Assembly: GCA_024648695.1 (NCBI GenBank)
Contig: JACAVV010000006.1
Location: 174,225-238,224, forward strand
Direction: 5' to 3'
Length of the DNA stretch: 64,000 bases
From: Nitrospina sp.
GTDB taxonomy: Bacteria; Nitrospinota; Nitrospinia; Nitrospinales; JACRGP01
Shown piece by piece: positions 18,982 through 28,815 of the stretch. The notes under the pieces are model-generated. The model was not told the origin of the DNA. It worked only from the letters and a program-made list of their open reading frames with translations, and made no database searches. How positions within the stretch are numbered: the stretch's first letter is position 1; each line of letters begins with the position of its first letter. The translations under genes were made by a program, and so were the position numbers.

Positions 18982-19935
18982 ATGGCTTGGAATCCTATAA
19001 AGGCAGTTTTTAATCGGTCCGCTCCCCTGCCCCCTGCGGCTGAACCGGAAACCGAAGCGCAAATTCCGCCGGACCTGATGGAAAAGATACGTGCCATTCA
19101 GGTTCGAGCCAACTATCTGGCTAACGATATCATGGCGGGAGAATACGTTTCGGCCTTCAAGGGACGGGGAATGGAGTTCAGCGAGGTGAGGGAATATTTA
19201 CCCGGTGACGATATTCGTTTGATCGACTGGAACGTCACTGCCCGAATGGGCCATCCTTTTATCAAGGAGTTTCGGGAGGAACGGGAACTGACCTTGATGT
19301 TGATCGTTGATGTGAGTTCGTCCGGGGATTTCGGAACGGTCAATAAGTTCAAGAATGAGGTATCTGCAGAACTGGCTTCTATCCTGGCTTATCTGGCAAT
19401 CAAGAATAATGATAAAATCGGATTGATGGTGTTTTCAGATAAAATCGAACACTACGTTCCCCCGAAAAAGGGCCGCGGCCACGTGTGGAACATCATTCGC
19501 ACCATTTTGAATTTTAAACCGCAAAGTCGAAAGACGGATCTCAAGGCACCCCTGGAATATTTGATGAGAGTTCATAAGCGCAAAATGGTCACTTTTTTTA
19601 TTTCTGATTTTCAGGACAGCGGGTACGAAGCTTCCTTCAAACTGGCCAAACAAAAGCACGATTTAATAGCCGTTTCGGTATACGATCCCAGGGAGGCTGA
19701 CTTGCCCAATATAGGATGGCTCCATCTTGAAGACCGGGAAACGGGAGAAAAAATGTTTGTGGATACCAGTGACCGCGACCTCATGAAGGATTACAAAAAG
19801 CGCGTCGAAGCAATTCGGGCCAATCGCAACCGCTTTTTCAATTCAATCGGGATCGATACTATCGAAATCGACACAGATGGCTCTCTGGTCAATCCTATTC
19901 TGAAATATTTCAAGTTACGAGAACACCGGCACTAA
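18982..19935 (+). CDS. DUF58-domain protein (VWA-like) of the Bat cluster
   Basis: The 317-residue soluble protein contains the DUF58 signature EYLPGDDIRLIDWNVTARM and a degenerate VWA region beginning DVSSSGDFGT. DUF58 proteins pair with MoxR ATPases in conserved operons and are thought to be MoxR substrates; the biochemical role is unresolved. There is no membrane span, unlike the second DUF58 protein at 56022-56993. It begins 17 bp after moxR, and its stop codon shares one base with the next ATG, which suggests coupled translation. Confidence 0.92.
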   Translation: MAWNPIKAVFNRSAPLPPAAEPETEAQIPPDLMEKIRAIQVRANYLANDIMAGEYVSAFKGRGMEFSEVREYLPGDDIRLIDWNVTARMGHPFIKEFREERELTLMLIVDVSSSGDFGTVNKFKNEVSAELASILAYLAIKNNDKIGLMVFSDKIEHYVPPKKGRGHVWNIIRTILNFKPQSRKTDLKAPLEYLMRVHKRKMVTFFISDFQDSGYEASFKLAKQKHDLIAVSVYDPREADLPNIGWLHLEDRETGEKMFVDTSDRDLMKDYKKRVEAIRANRNRFFNSIGIDTIEIDTDGSLVNPILKYFKLREHRH

Positions 19936-20369
19936 TGGCTGAATCATCCGCATTTAAAATTCCGCAGGAAGGGGTCGGTACCAGGACCAAGGTGTTTGTT
20001 TTTATTCTGACAGTCGTCACCCTTCTGGTGGGAATGGCGCTGATGTTTAAAATCGTCAAGAAATTCATTTCTCCCTCCAGAGAAAATTTTCAAATGGAAA
20101 GCACTATTTTACCCCTGGCCGAAAAACTGGAGGGCGCCGGGTTAAGCCAGCAAGCGATTGCGCAATATCAAAAAGCCCTGAAGGCGCTTCCACTCAATCG
20201 GCAAAAGAAGGCTGAAATTTCTTTTAAGGTGGCTACTCTATATAACGCCAAGGGAAACTGCCAGCAAGCGGTGGAATGGTATTTCAAAACACAGATTATG
20301 GCCCCTGAATTTGCACGCCAAAATCAAGTGGACTCTCTGATTCAACCCTGTTTGACTCGTTTGAAATGA
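19935..20369 (+). CDS. Small membrane-anchored TPR-like protein of the Bat cluster
   Basis: The 144-residue protein has one transmembrane segment near residues 21-44 (VFVFILTVVTLLVGMALMF). A helical C-terminal part follows in which AGLSQQAIAQYQKALKALP and AKGNCQQAVEWYFKTQIMAP resemble two tetratricopeptide repeats. TPR proteins (BatC/BatE-like) are common partners in Bat operons, where they probably scaffold the VWA proteins on the periplasmic side. The ATG overlaps the preceding stop and its own stop overlaps the next ATG, so it sits in a translationally coupled chain. Confidence 0.75.
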   Translation: MAESSAFKIPQEGVGTRTKVFVFILTVVTLLVGMALMFKIVKKFISPSRENFQMESTILPLAEKLEGAGLSQQAIAQYQKALKALPLNRQKKAEISFKVATLYNAKGNCQQAVEWYFKTQIMAPEFARQNQVDSLIQPCLTRLK

Positions 20370-21400
20370 TGGTGTTATTTCGAAAATTCATTTTTATTTT
20401 GATTGCCTCGGTATTCCTGTATCCCTCCCCGTCCTTTACGCAGACAATATCATCCGAAAAGTCCAATCAGAATAAAAAAGAAAATTCCACTACGGGCCCT
20501 TTAGAAGTCACTGCCAACATAGATAAACCCCTGGCAACAATAGGAGAAATAATAACCATCACTCTTGAGTCCCACTTCGACCCTGACCTTACTGTAACTT
20601 TTCCGGAATTTCCCCAGGATTTTGAAGGATTTGATTTTGTCGACAAGCAACTTGGTAAAATCACTCAGGCCGTAGATAAAAAACAACAGAAAGCCTGGTA
20701 TCGGTTGCGTGCCGATCAGGTAGGAACGTTTAAAGTTCCTCCCTTGAATATTTCTTACAGCATGCCTGCCGAAGAGGGTCAACCATCTGTAGAAGGCGAG
20801 GTTTCCACTCCGGAACTCAGTCTAAAAATTCAATCGGTCCTCAACCTTCAGGGTGAACCGAAGGATATTCGCGATATCAAAAATATTGTCGGGCCCGGTA
20901 GAGACTGGACGCCTTATATTATTGGTGCGGTTAGTTCCATCGTTGCCCTGGTTTTGTTTCTTCTATGGAGAACCAGAAAGCAATCACGCACCACTCAAGC
21001 CAAAGCACCGGAACCCGAGGTCCCCATTCATATTATCGCCCAGAATGAGTTAAATGCGTTGTTGGCGAGGGGCTATTTAGAGCAAGGTTTATTCCCGGAA
21101 TTTCATTTCGAATTATCTGAAATATTTCGCAGGTACCTGGGTGCGCGGTACGAATTCCCGGCACCTGACTGGACCACCGAAGAGATTGCTCCCAAATTGA
21201 CAGAGCTTGATGACCTGGGTGAGGCGGACCGTATTCAGATCCTTTCCATATTGAGGCAATCAGACCAGGTAAAATTCGCCAAAGCACAAGTTGATAGTCA
21301 GGCCAGCCGCGACTTGATCGATTCTGTTATCAAATACGTTCAAAAAGCGGGTGAACGCGAAAAGCCCAATCCGCTTTATTCCACTCAATCCACCACTTAA
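20366..21400 (+). CDS. BatD-like membrane protein
   Basis: The 344-residue protein has an N-terminal signal sequence ending near residue 26 (PSPSFTQ) and a periplasmic Ig-like region. In that region PLATIGEIITITLES and FDFVDKQLGKITQAVDKKQQKAWYRLR recall the BatD oxygen-tolerance family. A transmembrane span near residues 181-203 is followed by a cytoplasmic tail with the FHFELSEIFRRYLGARY segment, seen in BatD/DUF4381-like proteins. It overlaps the TPR gene by 4 bp. The family is implicated in envelope stress and oxygen tolerance in Bacteroides, but its molecular role is unknown. Confidence 0.8.
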   Translation: MMVLFRKFIFILIASVFLYPSPSFTQTISSEKSNQNKKENSTTGPLEVTANIDKPLATIGEIITITLESHFDPDLTVTFPEFPQDFEGFDFVDKQLGKITQAVDKKQQKAWYRLRADQVGTFKVPPLNISYSMPAEEGQPSVEGEVSTPELSLKIQSVLNLQGEPKDIRDIKNIVGPGRDWTPYIIGAVSSIVALVLFLLWRTRKQSRTTQAKAPEPEVPIHIIAQNELNALLARGYLEQGLFPEFHFELSEIFRRYLGARYEFPAPDWTTEEIAPKLTELDDLGEADRIQILSILRQSDQVKFAKAQVDSQASRDLIDSVIKYVQKAGEREKPNPLYSTQSTT

Positions 21401-21405
21401 GCGTC

Positions 21406-22404
21406 ATGGAATTTTTTCGTTTTCAGGATCCGTGGATTTTGGTGTGCATGCTGTTGATTCCTCTCATTCACTCTTTTGACCGGAAAAATAGAAAGGGTGC
21501 GGTTTATTACTCCTCGATTCATGATTTGAAAAGCCTGCAACCGGCGGCTACTTCCTTATTGATGGCCATCCCTACTTTCCTCCGTTATATGGTCATCATT
21601 CTCGTTGTTCTGGCGTTGGCCCGACCGCAGGAGGGAAGGAAAAGTCAGGAGATTATGTCGTCTGGTGTCGATATCATCATGGCCATAGACACATCGGGAA
21701 GTATGCGTGCGATGGATTTCATGCGTGACAAGGAGCGCATTGACCGACTGGAAGCGACCAAAGATGTGGTTCGCGAATTTGTCAAGGATCGGCCACACGA
21801 TCGTCTGGGAATGGTGGCTTTTGGAAACGAAGCCTTCACTCAATGTCCCCTGACCCTGGATCATAATATTCTAGTTTCGTTTCTGGACAAACTGGAAATA
21901 GGGATCGCGGGCGATTCCACAGCAATCGGTTCCGCGATTGGTATTTCGACCAAGCGCTTGAAAGACCTAAAATCCAAATCCAAAATTGTAATCCTTTTGA
22001 CAGACGGACGAAGTAATGCGGGCAACATTCCTCCACTAAAAGCGGCGGAGATCGCCAAAACTTTTGGTATCAAAATTTATACTGTAGGAATGGGCACGGA
22101 GGGTAAAGCGCCTTTTCTAGTCAATACTATTTTTGGCGAGCGTTGGGTGTACAAACAGGTCGATTTGGACGAGGATACCTTGAATGCCATCGCCGACACC
22201 ACGGGGGGACAGTATTTTCGGGCCACAGACAAGGAATCGCTGGAACAGGTTTACGAACAAATCGACCAAATGGAAAAGTCGGAAGCGAAGGTCATTGACC
22301 ATTCTGAATATTCAGAACTGTATGTCTATTTTCTTGCAAGTGCGATTGGGTTACTCTTCCTTGAAATCATATTGACCCATACCTGGTTGAGGAGAACCCC
22401 CTAA
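21406..22404 (+). CDS. batA: BatA-type VWA-domain membrane protein
   Basis: The 332-residue protein follows the BatA/BatB plan. There are two N-terminal transmembrane segments (about residues 10-22 and 53-72), then a von Willebrand A domain with a perfect MIDAS motif DTSGSM (Asp95, Ser97, Ser99). LVVLALARPQ before the domain and LTDGRSNAGN inside it are typical. A C-terminal transmembrane helix (VYFLASAIGLLFLEIILTH) anchors the other end. The MIDAS binds a divalent metal and a partner acidic residue. It starts 5 bp after the BatD-like gene, and its TAA overlaps the ATG of batB. Confidence 0.92.
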   Translation: MEFFRFQDPWILVCMLLIPLIHSFDRKNRKGAVYYSSIHDLKSLQPAATSLLMAIPTFLRYMVIILVVLALARPQEGRKSQEIMSSGVDIIMAIDTSGSMRAMDFMRDKERIDRLEATKDVVREFVKDRPHDRLGMVAFGNEAFTQCPLTLDHNILVSFLDKLEIGIAGDSTAIGSAIGISTKRLKDLKSKSKIVILLTDGRSNAGNIPPLKAAEIAKTFGIKIYTVGMGTEGKAPFLVNTIFGERWVYKQVDLDEDTLNAIADTTGGQYFRATDKESLEQVYEQIDQMEKSEAKVIDHSEYSELYVYFLASAIGLLFLEIILTHTWLRRTP

Positions 22405-23390
22405 TGAAATTCGCTCAACCGCAATGGCTCCACCTTCTTTGGCTCTTGTTGGGATTTCTTTGGTTTTTCCGTTGGTCCTTCAGAAAAAAGCAAAAGATCC
22501 TGTCTACATTTTCCAGTCCGGAACTGGTAGAGCAATTGATCCATCCGAAGGTTCAGCGAAAACAGAAAAACCGAGAGAGGTTTCTCATTATATCTTCCAC
22601 CCTGATGGTTCTGGCCCTGGCTCAGCCGCAATGGGGCTTTGAATGGGAAGACCTAAGGCAACAGGGCGTCGATGTCGTGGTCACTCTGGATGTATCCACC
22701 AGCATGATGGCGGAAGATATCAAACCCAACCGCCTGACCCGCGCCAAGCACAAAATTGCCGATTTATTGAGTATGCTTGAAGGAGACCGCATCGGCCTGG
22801 TGGCTTTCGCCGGAATAAGTTTCCTGCAATGCCCCCTGACTCTCGATTACAATGCGGCCGCCCTGTTTCTCAATGCCATTGAAACCGATTTGATTCCAGT
22901 ACCGGGCACGGCCATCGGGCACGCACTGCAAACTTCTCTGAAGGCGTTTAACGCAGAAGAAAAAAAATCAAAGGCCATCATTCTAATCACAGACGGAGAA
23001 GACCATAGAGGCGATGCGTTTCAGTTTGCACAGCGCGCCAAGGAAGAAGGCGTTAAAATATTTACGATTGGTATTGGCCAGGAGTCCGGGGCTCCCATTC
23101 CGGACCCTGCAAAAGGGGGATTCAAAAAAGACAAACGCGGAGAAGTTGTGATCAGTAAACTGGATGAGATCACATTGCAAAAAATCGCTCTGGAAACCGG
23201 CGGGACCTATGTGAGGTCGGTCACCGGCGATATGGATTTACAAAAAATCTATTTGGAAGACATCAAGCAGACGGTGGAGAAGAAGGAACTCACCACCACA
23301 CGCAGAAAACTGTGGCAGGATCGATTTCAATGGTTTCTTGCTTTTGCCCTGGTTTTGCTATGTGTGGAATTCGTTTACAGGGAAAATTGA
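22404..23390 (+). CDS. batB: BatB-type VWA-domain membrane protein
   Basis: The 328-residue protein is a paralogue of the preceding BatA with the same layout: two N-terminal spans, a VWA domain and a C-terminal span. The MIDAS motif is DVSTSM (Asp96, Ser98, Ser100). FAGISFLQCPLTLDYNAA and LITDGEDHRGDA are strongly conserved in the family. It is the last gene of the six-gene cluster and ends 4 bp before a convergent protease gene, with no obvious terminator between them. Confidence 0.92.
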   Translation: MKFAQPQWLHLLWLLLGFLWFFRWSFRKKQKILSTFSSPELVEQLIHPKVQRKQKNRERFLIISSTLMVLALAQPQWGFEWEDLRQQGVDVVVTLDVSTSMMAEDIKPNRLTRAKHKIADLLSMLEGDRIGLVAFAGISFLQCPLTLDYNAAALFLNAIETDLIPVPGTAIGHALQTSLKAFNAEEKKSKAIILITDGEDHRGDAFQFAQRAKEEGVKIFTIGIGQESGAPIPDPAKGGFKKDKRGEVVISKLDEITLQKIALETGGTYVRSVTGDMDLQKIYLEDIKQTVEKKELTTTRRKLWQDRFQWFLAFALVLLCVEFVYREN

Positions 23391-23394
23391 ACTA

Positions 23395-24552
23395 TCAGTC
23401 AAAGGGTTTTTCCTGCAAGGTGACATAAACCCGATTCATCTCATTGCCCTGAATTACTTCCAGATCCAGGCCATCACCCACCTTGTTGCGATTAATCTCC
23501 CTTACCAGAGACTTCATCCCTTCCACCTTTTGGCCATTCACGGACAGGATGATGTCGCCACCCACCGGAATCAACATATTATCGAGCGTCACCTCCTGGG
23601 TTCCGCCAGACAAACCGGATTGATCCGCAGGACTGCCTTCAATCACTTCAACCACAAGAATACCTTCGGTAACCTGCAAATTCAGGGCATCCGCCAAATC
23701 CTCGGACAAATCGATACCCGAAATTCCCAGCCAGGGAGAAGCGTAACGGCCCTCGGTGATGATCTGCAACGCCACTTCCCTGGCCTGATTGATGGGAATC
23801 GCAAACCCGATTCCCTGATATCCTCCTGACAGGCTGAAAATAGCTGTGTTGATTCCAACCACTTCTCCGTTGGAATTAAGGAGTGGGCCACCAGAGTTTC
23901 CGGGATTAATGGCGGCATCAGTCTGGATCAGGCCCGTCAACATGGTGCCTGATTCGTCTTCCAGTTCACGGTCCAGGGCGCTGACGATTCCGGTAGTAAG
24001 CGTATGGGAAAGGCCGAAGGGATTGCCAATGGCAATGGCTTTCTGGCCGACTCGTGCATAATCTGAATTTCCCAGTTGGGCCACCGAAGGCACCATGTGC
24101 TCGGGAATTTTAATAACCGCTAAATCTGTCGAACTGTCCCTTCCAATCAGCTTGGCTCTGGTTTTTTTATCATCGCCCAAAGTGACAATAATTTTTTGTG
24201 CTTTGGCAACGACATGATTATTGGTCAAAATGTAACCTTTATCGTCGATGATAAACCCGGACCCCTGCCCTTCCTGCGGCGTGATCTGTTGCCAGTAATT
24301 GATGGTGAGCGTGGTGGCAACTATATTCACAACCGCCTTGTGAACCTTATTGAACACATCCATGTTGATTTGTTCATCGCTGGAAACGACTACCGGTCCA
24401 CGTTCTTCAAGGTTAGTGTGATTGAAAGCAAGGTCTTCGGAGTCGGGCCGACCCCATAAAAACAGGTTGATGGCGCCCCATTGCTCGACGAGAACAGACA
24501 CAACAACCACGGCAAGAAATACCAGAAAAAAAACCTTTAGAATTTTATGCAT
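23395..24552 (-). CDS. HtrA/DegP-family serine protease with PDZ domain
   Basis: The 385-residue protein has an N-terminal membrane anchor (residues 4-22) and a trypsin-like S1C domain. The catalytic triad is His113 (TNNHVV), Asp143 (STDLAVIKI) and Ser220 (NPGNSGGPL). One PDZ domain occupies roughly residues 275-380, with the ligand loop near WLGISGIDL. It is DegS/HtrA-like in having one PDZ and an anchor. Such enzymes degrade or sense misfolded envelope proteins in the periplasm. It is transcribed convergently with the Bat cluster. Confidence 0.95.
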   Translation of the reverse strand: MHKILKVFFLVFLAVVVVSVLVEQWGAINLFLWGRPDSEDLAFNHTNLEERGPVVVSSDEQINMDVFNKVHKAVVNIVATTLTINYWQQITPQEGQGSGFIIDDKGYILTNNHVVAKAQKIIVTLGDDKKTRAKLIGRDSSTDLAVIKIPEHMVPSVAQLGNSDYARVGQKAIAIGNPFGLSHTLTTGIVSALDRELEDESGTMLTGLIQTDAAINPGNSGGPLLNSNGEVVGINTAIFSLSGGYQGIGFAIPINQAREVALQIITEGRYASPWLGISGIDLSEDLADALNLQVTEGILVVEVIEGSPADQSGLSGGTQEVTLDNMLIPVGGDIILSVNGQKVEGMKSLVREINRNKVGDGLDLEVIQGNEMNRVYVTLQEKPFD

Positions 24553-24648
24553 AGTTTCATTTTAAGGTTCTTTTTGGGTTTTGCAAGTTGCGTAAAAGAA
24601 AAATCGAGGTTGAATGCTAATACACTACCCAAGTGTCCTAAGGTTATT

Positions 24649-25020
24649 TTAATCTTGAAGCTCCAGATCCTGACCGATCATGATACGATGTCCGTCGATG
24701 GTTCGCAGTCCGAATTCCCGCATTCCCCAAGGCTCGCTGTTCAGGTCTTTGATAAGGTCGATTTCCTTCTTCAATAGTTCAGCATGAAATTCATCCACAT
24801 TGTCGACGACCAGATAGGCGAAATAGGAATGATCACCCAATTCGGTCGCTGATAAGGCATCAGGGCAATGACCTGCCATTATGCGACAACCGTCACGCTG
24901 AAATATTCGCCAACCGTCATCGCCGATTTCTCGAATCGTAAACCCAAGAACATCGCGATAATATTTTGCAGATGCTTGCAAATCTTGAACTGCAATGACA
25001 TACATGTATTCTTGGATCAT
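24649..25020 (-). CDS. VOC-family (glyoxalase/bleomycin-resistance fold) protein
   Basis: The 123-residue protein fits a single VOC module of two beta-alpha-beta-beta-beta units. YVIAVQDLQASAKYYRDVLGF is the classic N-terminal opening and WGMREFGLRTIDGHRIMIGQ the closing strand with the conserved Glu metal ligand. The first-half ligand region (DGCRIMAGH) retains a histidine. VOC proteins include glyoxalase I, dioxygenases and drug-binding proteins, so the substrate cannot be named. It stands alone between degP and lptD. Confidence 0.85.
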   Translation of the reverse strand: MIQEYMYVIAVQDLQASAKYYRDVLGFTIREIGDDGWRIFQRDGCRIMAGHCPDALSATELGDHSYFAYLVVDNVDEFHAELLKKEIDLIKDLNSEPWGMREFGLRTIDGHRIMIGQDLELQD

Positions 25021-25163
25021 TTGTCAGTGAAGGTCCTTGGGGTTTCTATTAATCCAACACAATATTACCTGTCCTATGAGGTTGGAAATTAGTCTTAGAA
25101 TTTTTTGAACCTATCCTAATCCTAAATGGGTTAAGCTTGGATCTTATCCATGTTTTGGGTTAA

Positions 25164-27437
25164 TCAAAAATAGCGGTGAATCAGTTTCTCGTAGTTTTTC
25201 TGGCCGAAGGTGCCCAGGCCTTTCAGATGGATTCTGAAGAGAAACTTGTTTTCGATTTCGTCTTCGGCTTCGTTGATCAGGTTTCTTCGGATGAAGTCAA
25301 ATGAGAATCCCCAGCATCGGCAGGAATCGTTAAACGAAACGCTCAGGTCGTTTTCCCGGAATTCTCCCAAATCCTCATCGAATCGGGTACTGTGGGTTAT
25401 TCTCCAGCCCTTCTTTAAATTGAGATCCACGGTTCCCAGCAAAAATGTGGAAACATCGCGAGTGAACCTTCTTTCCAGAAACAGGGACATCCAGTCGGTA
25501 GGCTTGATTCCCAACTGAACGTTGAAAGTTCGAATCTGGGCCTCATTGACATCAAAGGTAGAATCCATATTAATCATTAACGAATCACTCAACCGGCTGT
25601 CCAGGTCGAAACGGATGTCTGAAAACGGTTCGCGGGCGTCATTAGGAGATAAATCGTCGCGTGTTGCTTCACGGATGTCGTAGGTTTGGCTGATTTGAAA
25701 GCGAAGAATATCCCTGTTGGTGGATTCCCCATCGCCAAGGAGTTCTTTTAAGAATAAACGATGAACGAGTGAATAGGTCACTGTATGCTCATCGTCCGCC
25801 AGGTCCACAGCGTCGAACACTTTTATTTTTTCCCGGTCGCCCTGATCGATATCGGGGATCCAGCTATAAGTCACCCTTGGCTCGATAATATGTTTCAGCT
25901 TGGGATATTTTTTACTTTTCAGCCCGAAAATTTTCTTGAATTTGGGCCCTTCGAGAATGGTTTCAAAATCGAATAGTTCACGGGAAAAGGCATCGAACTC
26001 GTTATCGCTCAGATCAAATCCCCGACTATAAAAAGTTTCCCGAAAACCTATGGTAGGTGTAACCGAGAGCCATTGAGTGGGTCGGCCGGTATAACTAAGT
26101 TGAGGATGGAAGTCGAAGCGGTGAATGTCGACAAAATTATCCACTCCAATAGTCGAATCCAGATCGGTATAAAACAGGGTGTACTGCGCGTCCTGATTGA
26201 AATAGAAATTGGTTTTCCCCAGGGAATGCTTTTGTGTTTTAAACGTGACCTGTGGCAATTGGGCAAAAGTGTCGTCTCTGCCCCGCTCCGTACTATCGCG
26301 AAACCTTGAAATGAAATCCAGGGTATGATTGTTCCATACCCTGTTTACGGATAAAAAGGAGTCAGTGCTTCGACGGGTTCTTAAAGACGTCGCATCGTTA
26401 AAAGTTTTATCGAAATTGTTGTCGCCGACCAAATCGAGTTTTCCGCTGACCTGCCAATTGTCTGCAATGATCTGGTCATGCGTCCAATCGACTTTATAAA
26501 ACAAATCGTCGGACACTCTGTCCTGCAAGAAAGAAGCACTGAATTTCCCCTGGGTAGTTTTGCTTGGAGTGTAGCGATATTCAATTCCGGGCCGAACACC
26601 ACGTCTTCCCAGATAATCCAAATAAAAGGTGGCGTCGGAAGAGCGGTTGATCGCCCAAAAGTAGGCCCCCTTGAAGGTAAATCCGTCGGTGTTGCTGTTA
26701 CCGAAAGAAGGCATCAGAAATCCGCTTTTTCTACGGTTATCAAGGGGTACATAACCTTGAGGAATATACATAATCGGCACGTCCCGGATTTTCACAACGC
26801 CTCGCTTGAACAAGGCGCGATCACCCATTTTCAAATCAACCGATTCCGCCTCAACTAACCAGTCCGGGAGTTTTCCCTTACAAGTGGTGAACGTGGTTTT
26901 ATAAGCTTTATAATGTTTATCAGTGATCCGTGTGAACTTTTGGCCTTTGACCCGGTACATATCCCCAACCAGGCCCTGGGCTCGAAACAGCTTGCCCTGA
27001 CTGTTTTTTATGTTGAAGGTCGTTCGGTCGGCCTTCATTTTGGTTCCCTTGTCGATAATCACGACATTCCCAAAAGCTTCACCGTCTCCGGATTTGGTAT
27101 TCAAAATGATGCGATCGGCCTTGATCGTCTTATCTTCACTTTTGACGACAACGTTTCCGCGAGCTTTGACCAGGTTTTTCGGTCCGTCCTGTTCGACCTT
27201 ATCAGCTGTAATATCAATAGCCTGTTTCTCTTCGGCGGGGGCTTGAGGAGGCTTGGCTTTTCTGGTTCTTTTCCTTTTCCTGGCTTTTCGAGACTTTTGG
27301 GAGCCTTTCGCACTGTCCAGCTTTTTCGATTTGGAATAGGAGGAGGAGCCTGAGTAATTGGCGTTTTGCGCCAAAATATCATCAGCCAGGAATAAGACCG
27401 CCAGGAGTGCGACCAGGAGTTTGGTTAACTCTTTCAT
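25164..27437 (-). CDS. lptD: LPS-assembly outer-membrane protein LptD
   Basis: The 757-residue protein has a signal peptide (MKELTKLLVALLAVLFLADDILA) and a basic low-complexity linker (residues 45-70). The OstA/LptA-like jellyroll has IDITADKVEQDGPKNLVKARG and AEAFGNVVI-type strands. A long beta-strand-rich C-terminal barrel begins near residue 220 at the family motif YIPQGYVPLDNRRKSGFLMP. LptD inserts lipopolysaccharide into the outer leaflet with LptE. No cysteine pattern like that of E. coli is evident. Its first 56 bp overlap the end of folC. The gene shows that the cell has an LPS outer membrane. Confidence 0.93.
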   Translation of the reverse strand: MKELTKLLVALLAVLFLADDILAQNANYSGSSSYSKSKKLDSAKGSQKSRKARKRKRTRKAKPPQAPAEEKQAIDITADKVEQDGPKNLVKARGNVVVKSEDKTIKADRIILNTKSGDGEAFGNVVIIDKGTKMKADRTTFNIKNSQGKLFRAQGLVGDMYRVKGQKFTRITDKHYKAYKTTFTTCKGKLPDWLVEAESVDLKMGDRALFKRGVVKIRDVPIMYIPQGYVPLDNRRKSGFLMPSFGNSNTDGFTFKGAYFWAINRSSDATFYLDYLGRRGVRPGIEYRYTPSKTTQGKFSASFLQDRVSDDLFYKVDWTHDQIIADNWQVSGKLDLVGDNNFDKTFNDATSLRTRRSTDSFLSVNRVWNNHTLDFISRFRDSTERGRDDTFAQLPQVTFKTQKHSLGKTNFYFNQDAQYTLFYTDLDSTIGVDNFVDIHRFDFHPQLSYTGRPTQWLSVTPTIGFRETFYSRGFDLSDNEFDAFSRELFDFETILEGPKFKKIFGLKSKKYPKLKHIIEPRVTYSWIPDIDQGDREKIKVFDAVDLADDEHTVTYSLVHRLFLKELLGDGESTNRDILRFQISQTYDIREATRDDLSPNDAREPFSDIRFDLDSRLSDSLMINMDSTFDVNEAQIRTFNVQLGIKPTDWMSLFLERRFTRDVSTFLLGTVDLNLKKGWRITHSTRFDEDLGEFRENDLSVSFNDSCRCWGFSFDFIRRNLINEAEDEIENKFLFRIHLKGLGTFGQKNYEKLIHRYF

Positions 27438-28707
27438 TTAAAAGACTTTGTTTGGCTTCGGAGACGGTAAAAAGGGAGCCCGTGACGCATAGGAGATCGT
27501 TCCGGTTGGAAGTTTGCAGACTGCTCCTTAAAGCATATGGAATTTCTTCAATAATTTCAATAACTTTCTGGCTTTTTGACCACTTATTCGCCCAAAAATG
27601 GGGGTCCCAGCTTCTTTCTTGCCGAGGCCGGACCAAAATCAGCCGGTCGGCGATATCTAAAATAAAATCAATAAGTTCTGCAATGGCCTTATTGTTCATG
27701 AATCCGAGAATGAAATGACAGCGCTCGTAACTGAAATAGTCCCTGATAGTGCTAGTCAAGTATTTGACACTTTCCGGATTGTGAGCACAATCCAGGAGTA
27801 GAATGGGGTTATGCTGGATAACTTCCATCCGCCCCTCCCAACGGGAATATTGCAGGCCGTGAACCAGATGTTCAGAGTTTATGCAATATCCCAATTCATT
27901 TAAAAGAGTACATGCCTTGATGGCCAGGGAAGCGTTTTCGGCTTGATAGTCGCCCGCAAGGGGGAGCTGAATGTCTTCCAGCGTCAATTCGGGGTCCTGG
28001 TAGGAAAAAACTCTGCTTTCATTCAAGGCCTGGATCTTGGGAAAGAAGTCTTTTTGGCAGGAAAACATTTTTGCCTTATTGGATTTAACCTGCTCCTCCA
28101 CCACGGCATAGGCACTTTCATCGATGTCAGCTACAACTACTAATCCATGAGGCTTAATAATGGCGGCCTTCTCTCCGGCAATGGTGGCCGTATCCGGACC
28201 TAAAATATCCAGATGGTCTTCAGCGATGGAAGTGATTATTGAAACCAGCGGGTGGCAAACATTGGTAGCGTCCAACCGGCCCCCCAGTCCCACTTCCAGA
28301 ACACAAAAATCAACCTGTTTAGCCTGGAAATGCAGAAAAGCTATTATGGTGGAATATTCAAAAAAGGTAAGGAAAATGGAGTGGCGGACACATACTTCGC
28401 GTATGGTGTCTATATAATTCAGCAAATCAGCCTCAGGAATCAATTCACGGTTGATTTGGATACGTTCTCTGAAATCCAGTAGATGTGGAGATGTGAAAAG
28501 ACCCACCCGGTACCCGGCCGATCTTAGAATGGACTCGACAAAAGCCGCCGTAGATCCTTTTCCATTAGTTCCAGCGATATGAATAATCTTCAACTGATCC
28601 TGAGGATCTCCCAGGTGGTATAATGCCTCACGGGTATTATCCAGTCCCAATTTTATCCCGCGGTTTTTCAGACTGAATAAATAATCTATGCTTTCTTTAT
28701 AATTCAT
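27382..28707 (-). CDS. folC: Folylpolyglutamate synthase / dihydrofolate synthase
   Basis: The 441-residue Mur-ligase-family protein has the P-loop GTNGKGSTAA (residues 46-55). FTSPHLLDFRERIQIN and the central CVLEVGLGGRLDATNV are FolC signatures. It adds glutamate to dihydropteroate and to folates with ATP in the cytoplasm. The C-terminal ligand domain ends with an unusual glycine- and proline-rich tail (TPGRTPGGLIPG). This tail lies in the stretch that overlaps lptD, so it may have grown by readthrough into the downstream gene. The ATG at 28705-28707 faces an AT-rich divergent promoter region. Confidence 0.95.
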   Translation of the reverse strand: MNYKESIDYLFSLKNRGIKLGLDNTREALYHLGDPQDQLKIIHIAGTNGKGSTAAFVESILRSAGYRVGLFTSPHLLDFRERIQINRELIPEADLLNYIDTIREVCVRHSIFLTFFEYSTIIAFLHFQAKQVDFCVLEVGLGGRLDATNVCHPLVSIITSIAEDHLDILGPDTATIAGEKAAIIKPHGLVVVADIDESAYAVVEEQVKSNKAKMFSCQKDFFPKIQALNESRVFSYQDPELTLEDIQLPLAGDYQAENASLAIKACTLLNELGYCINSEHLVHGLQYSRWEGRMEVIQHNPILLLDCAHNPESVKYLTSTIRDYFSYERCHFILGFMNNKAIAELIDFILDIADRLILVRPRQERSWDPHFWANKWSKSQKVIEIIEEIPYALRSSLQTSNRNDLLCVTGSLFTVSEAKQSLLNERVNQTPGRTPGGLIPG

Positions 28708-28815
28708 ATAGTTAAATAAATTAATTTAAATCAAAACATTAAATAAAATCAGCAATCCTTATGGTTTTGGAAAATTTATAAAAACTAAAATCAGTTAAAT
28801 TCATCTTTTATCAAC

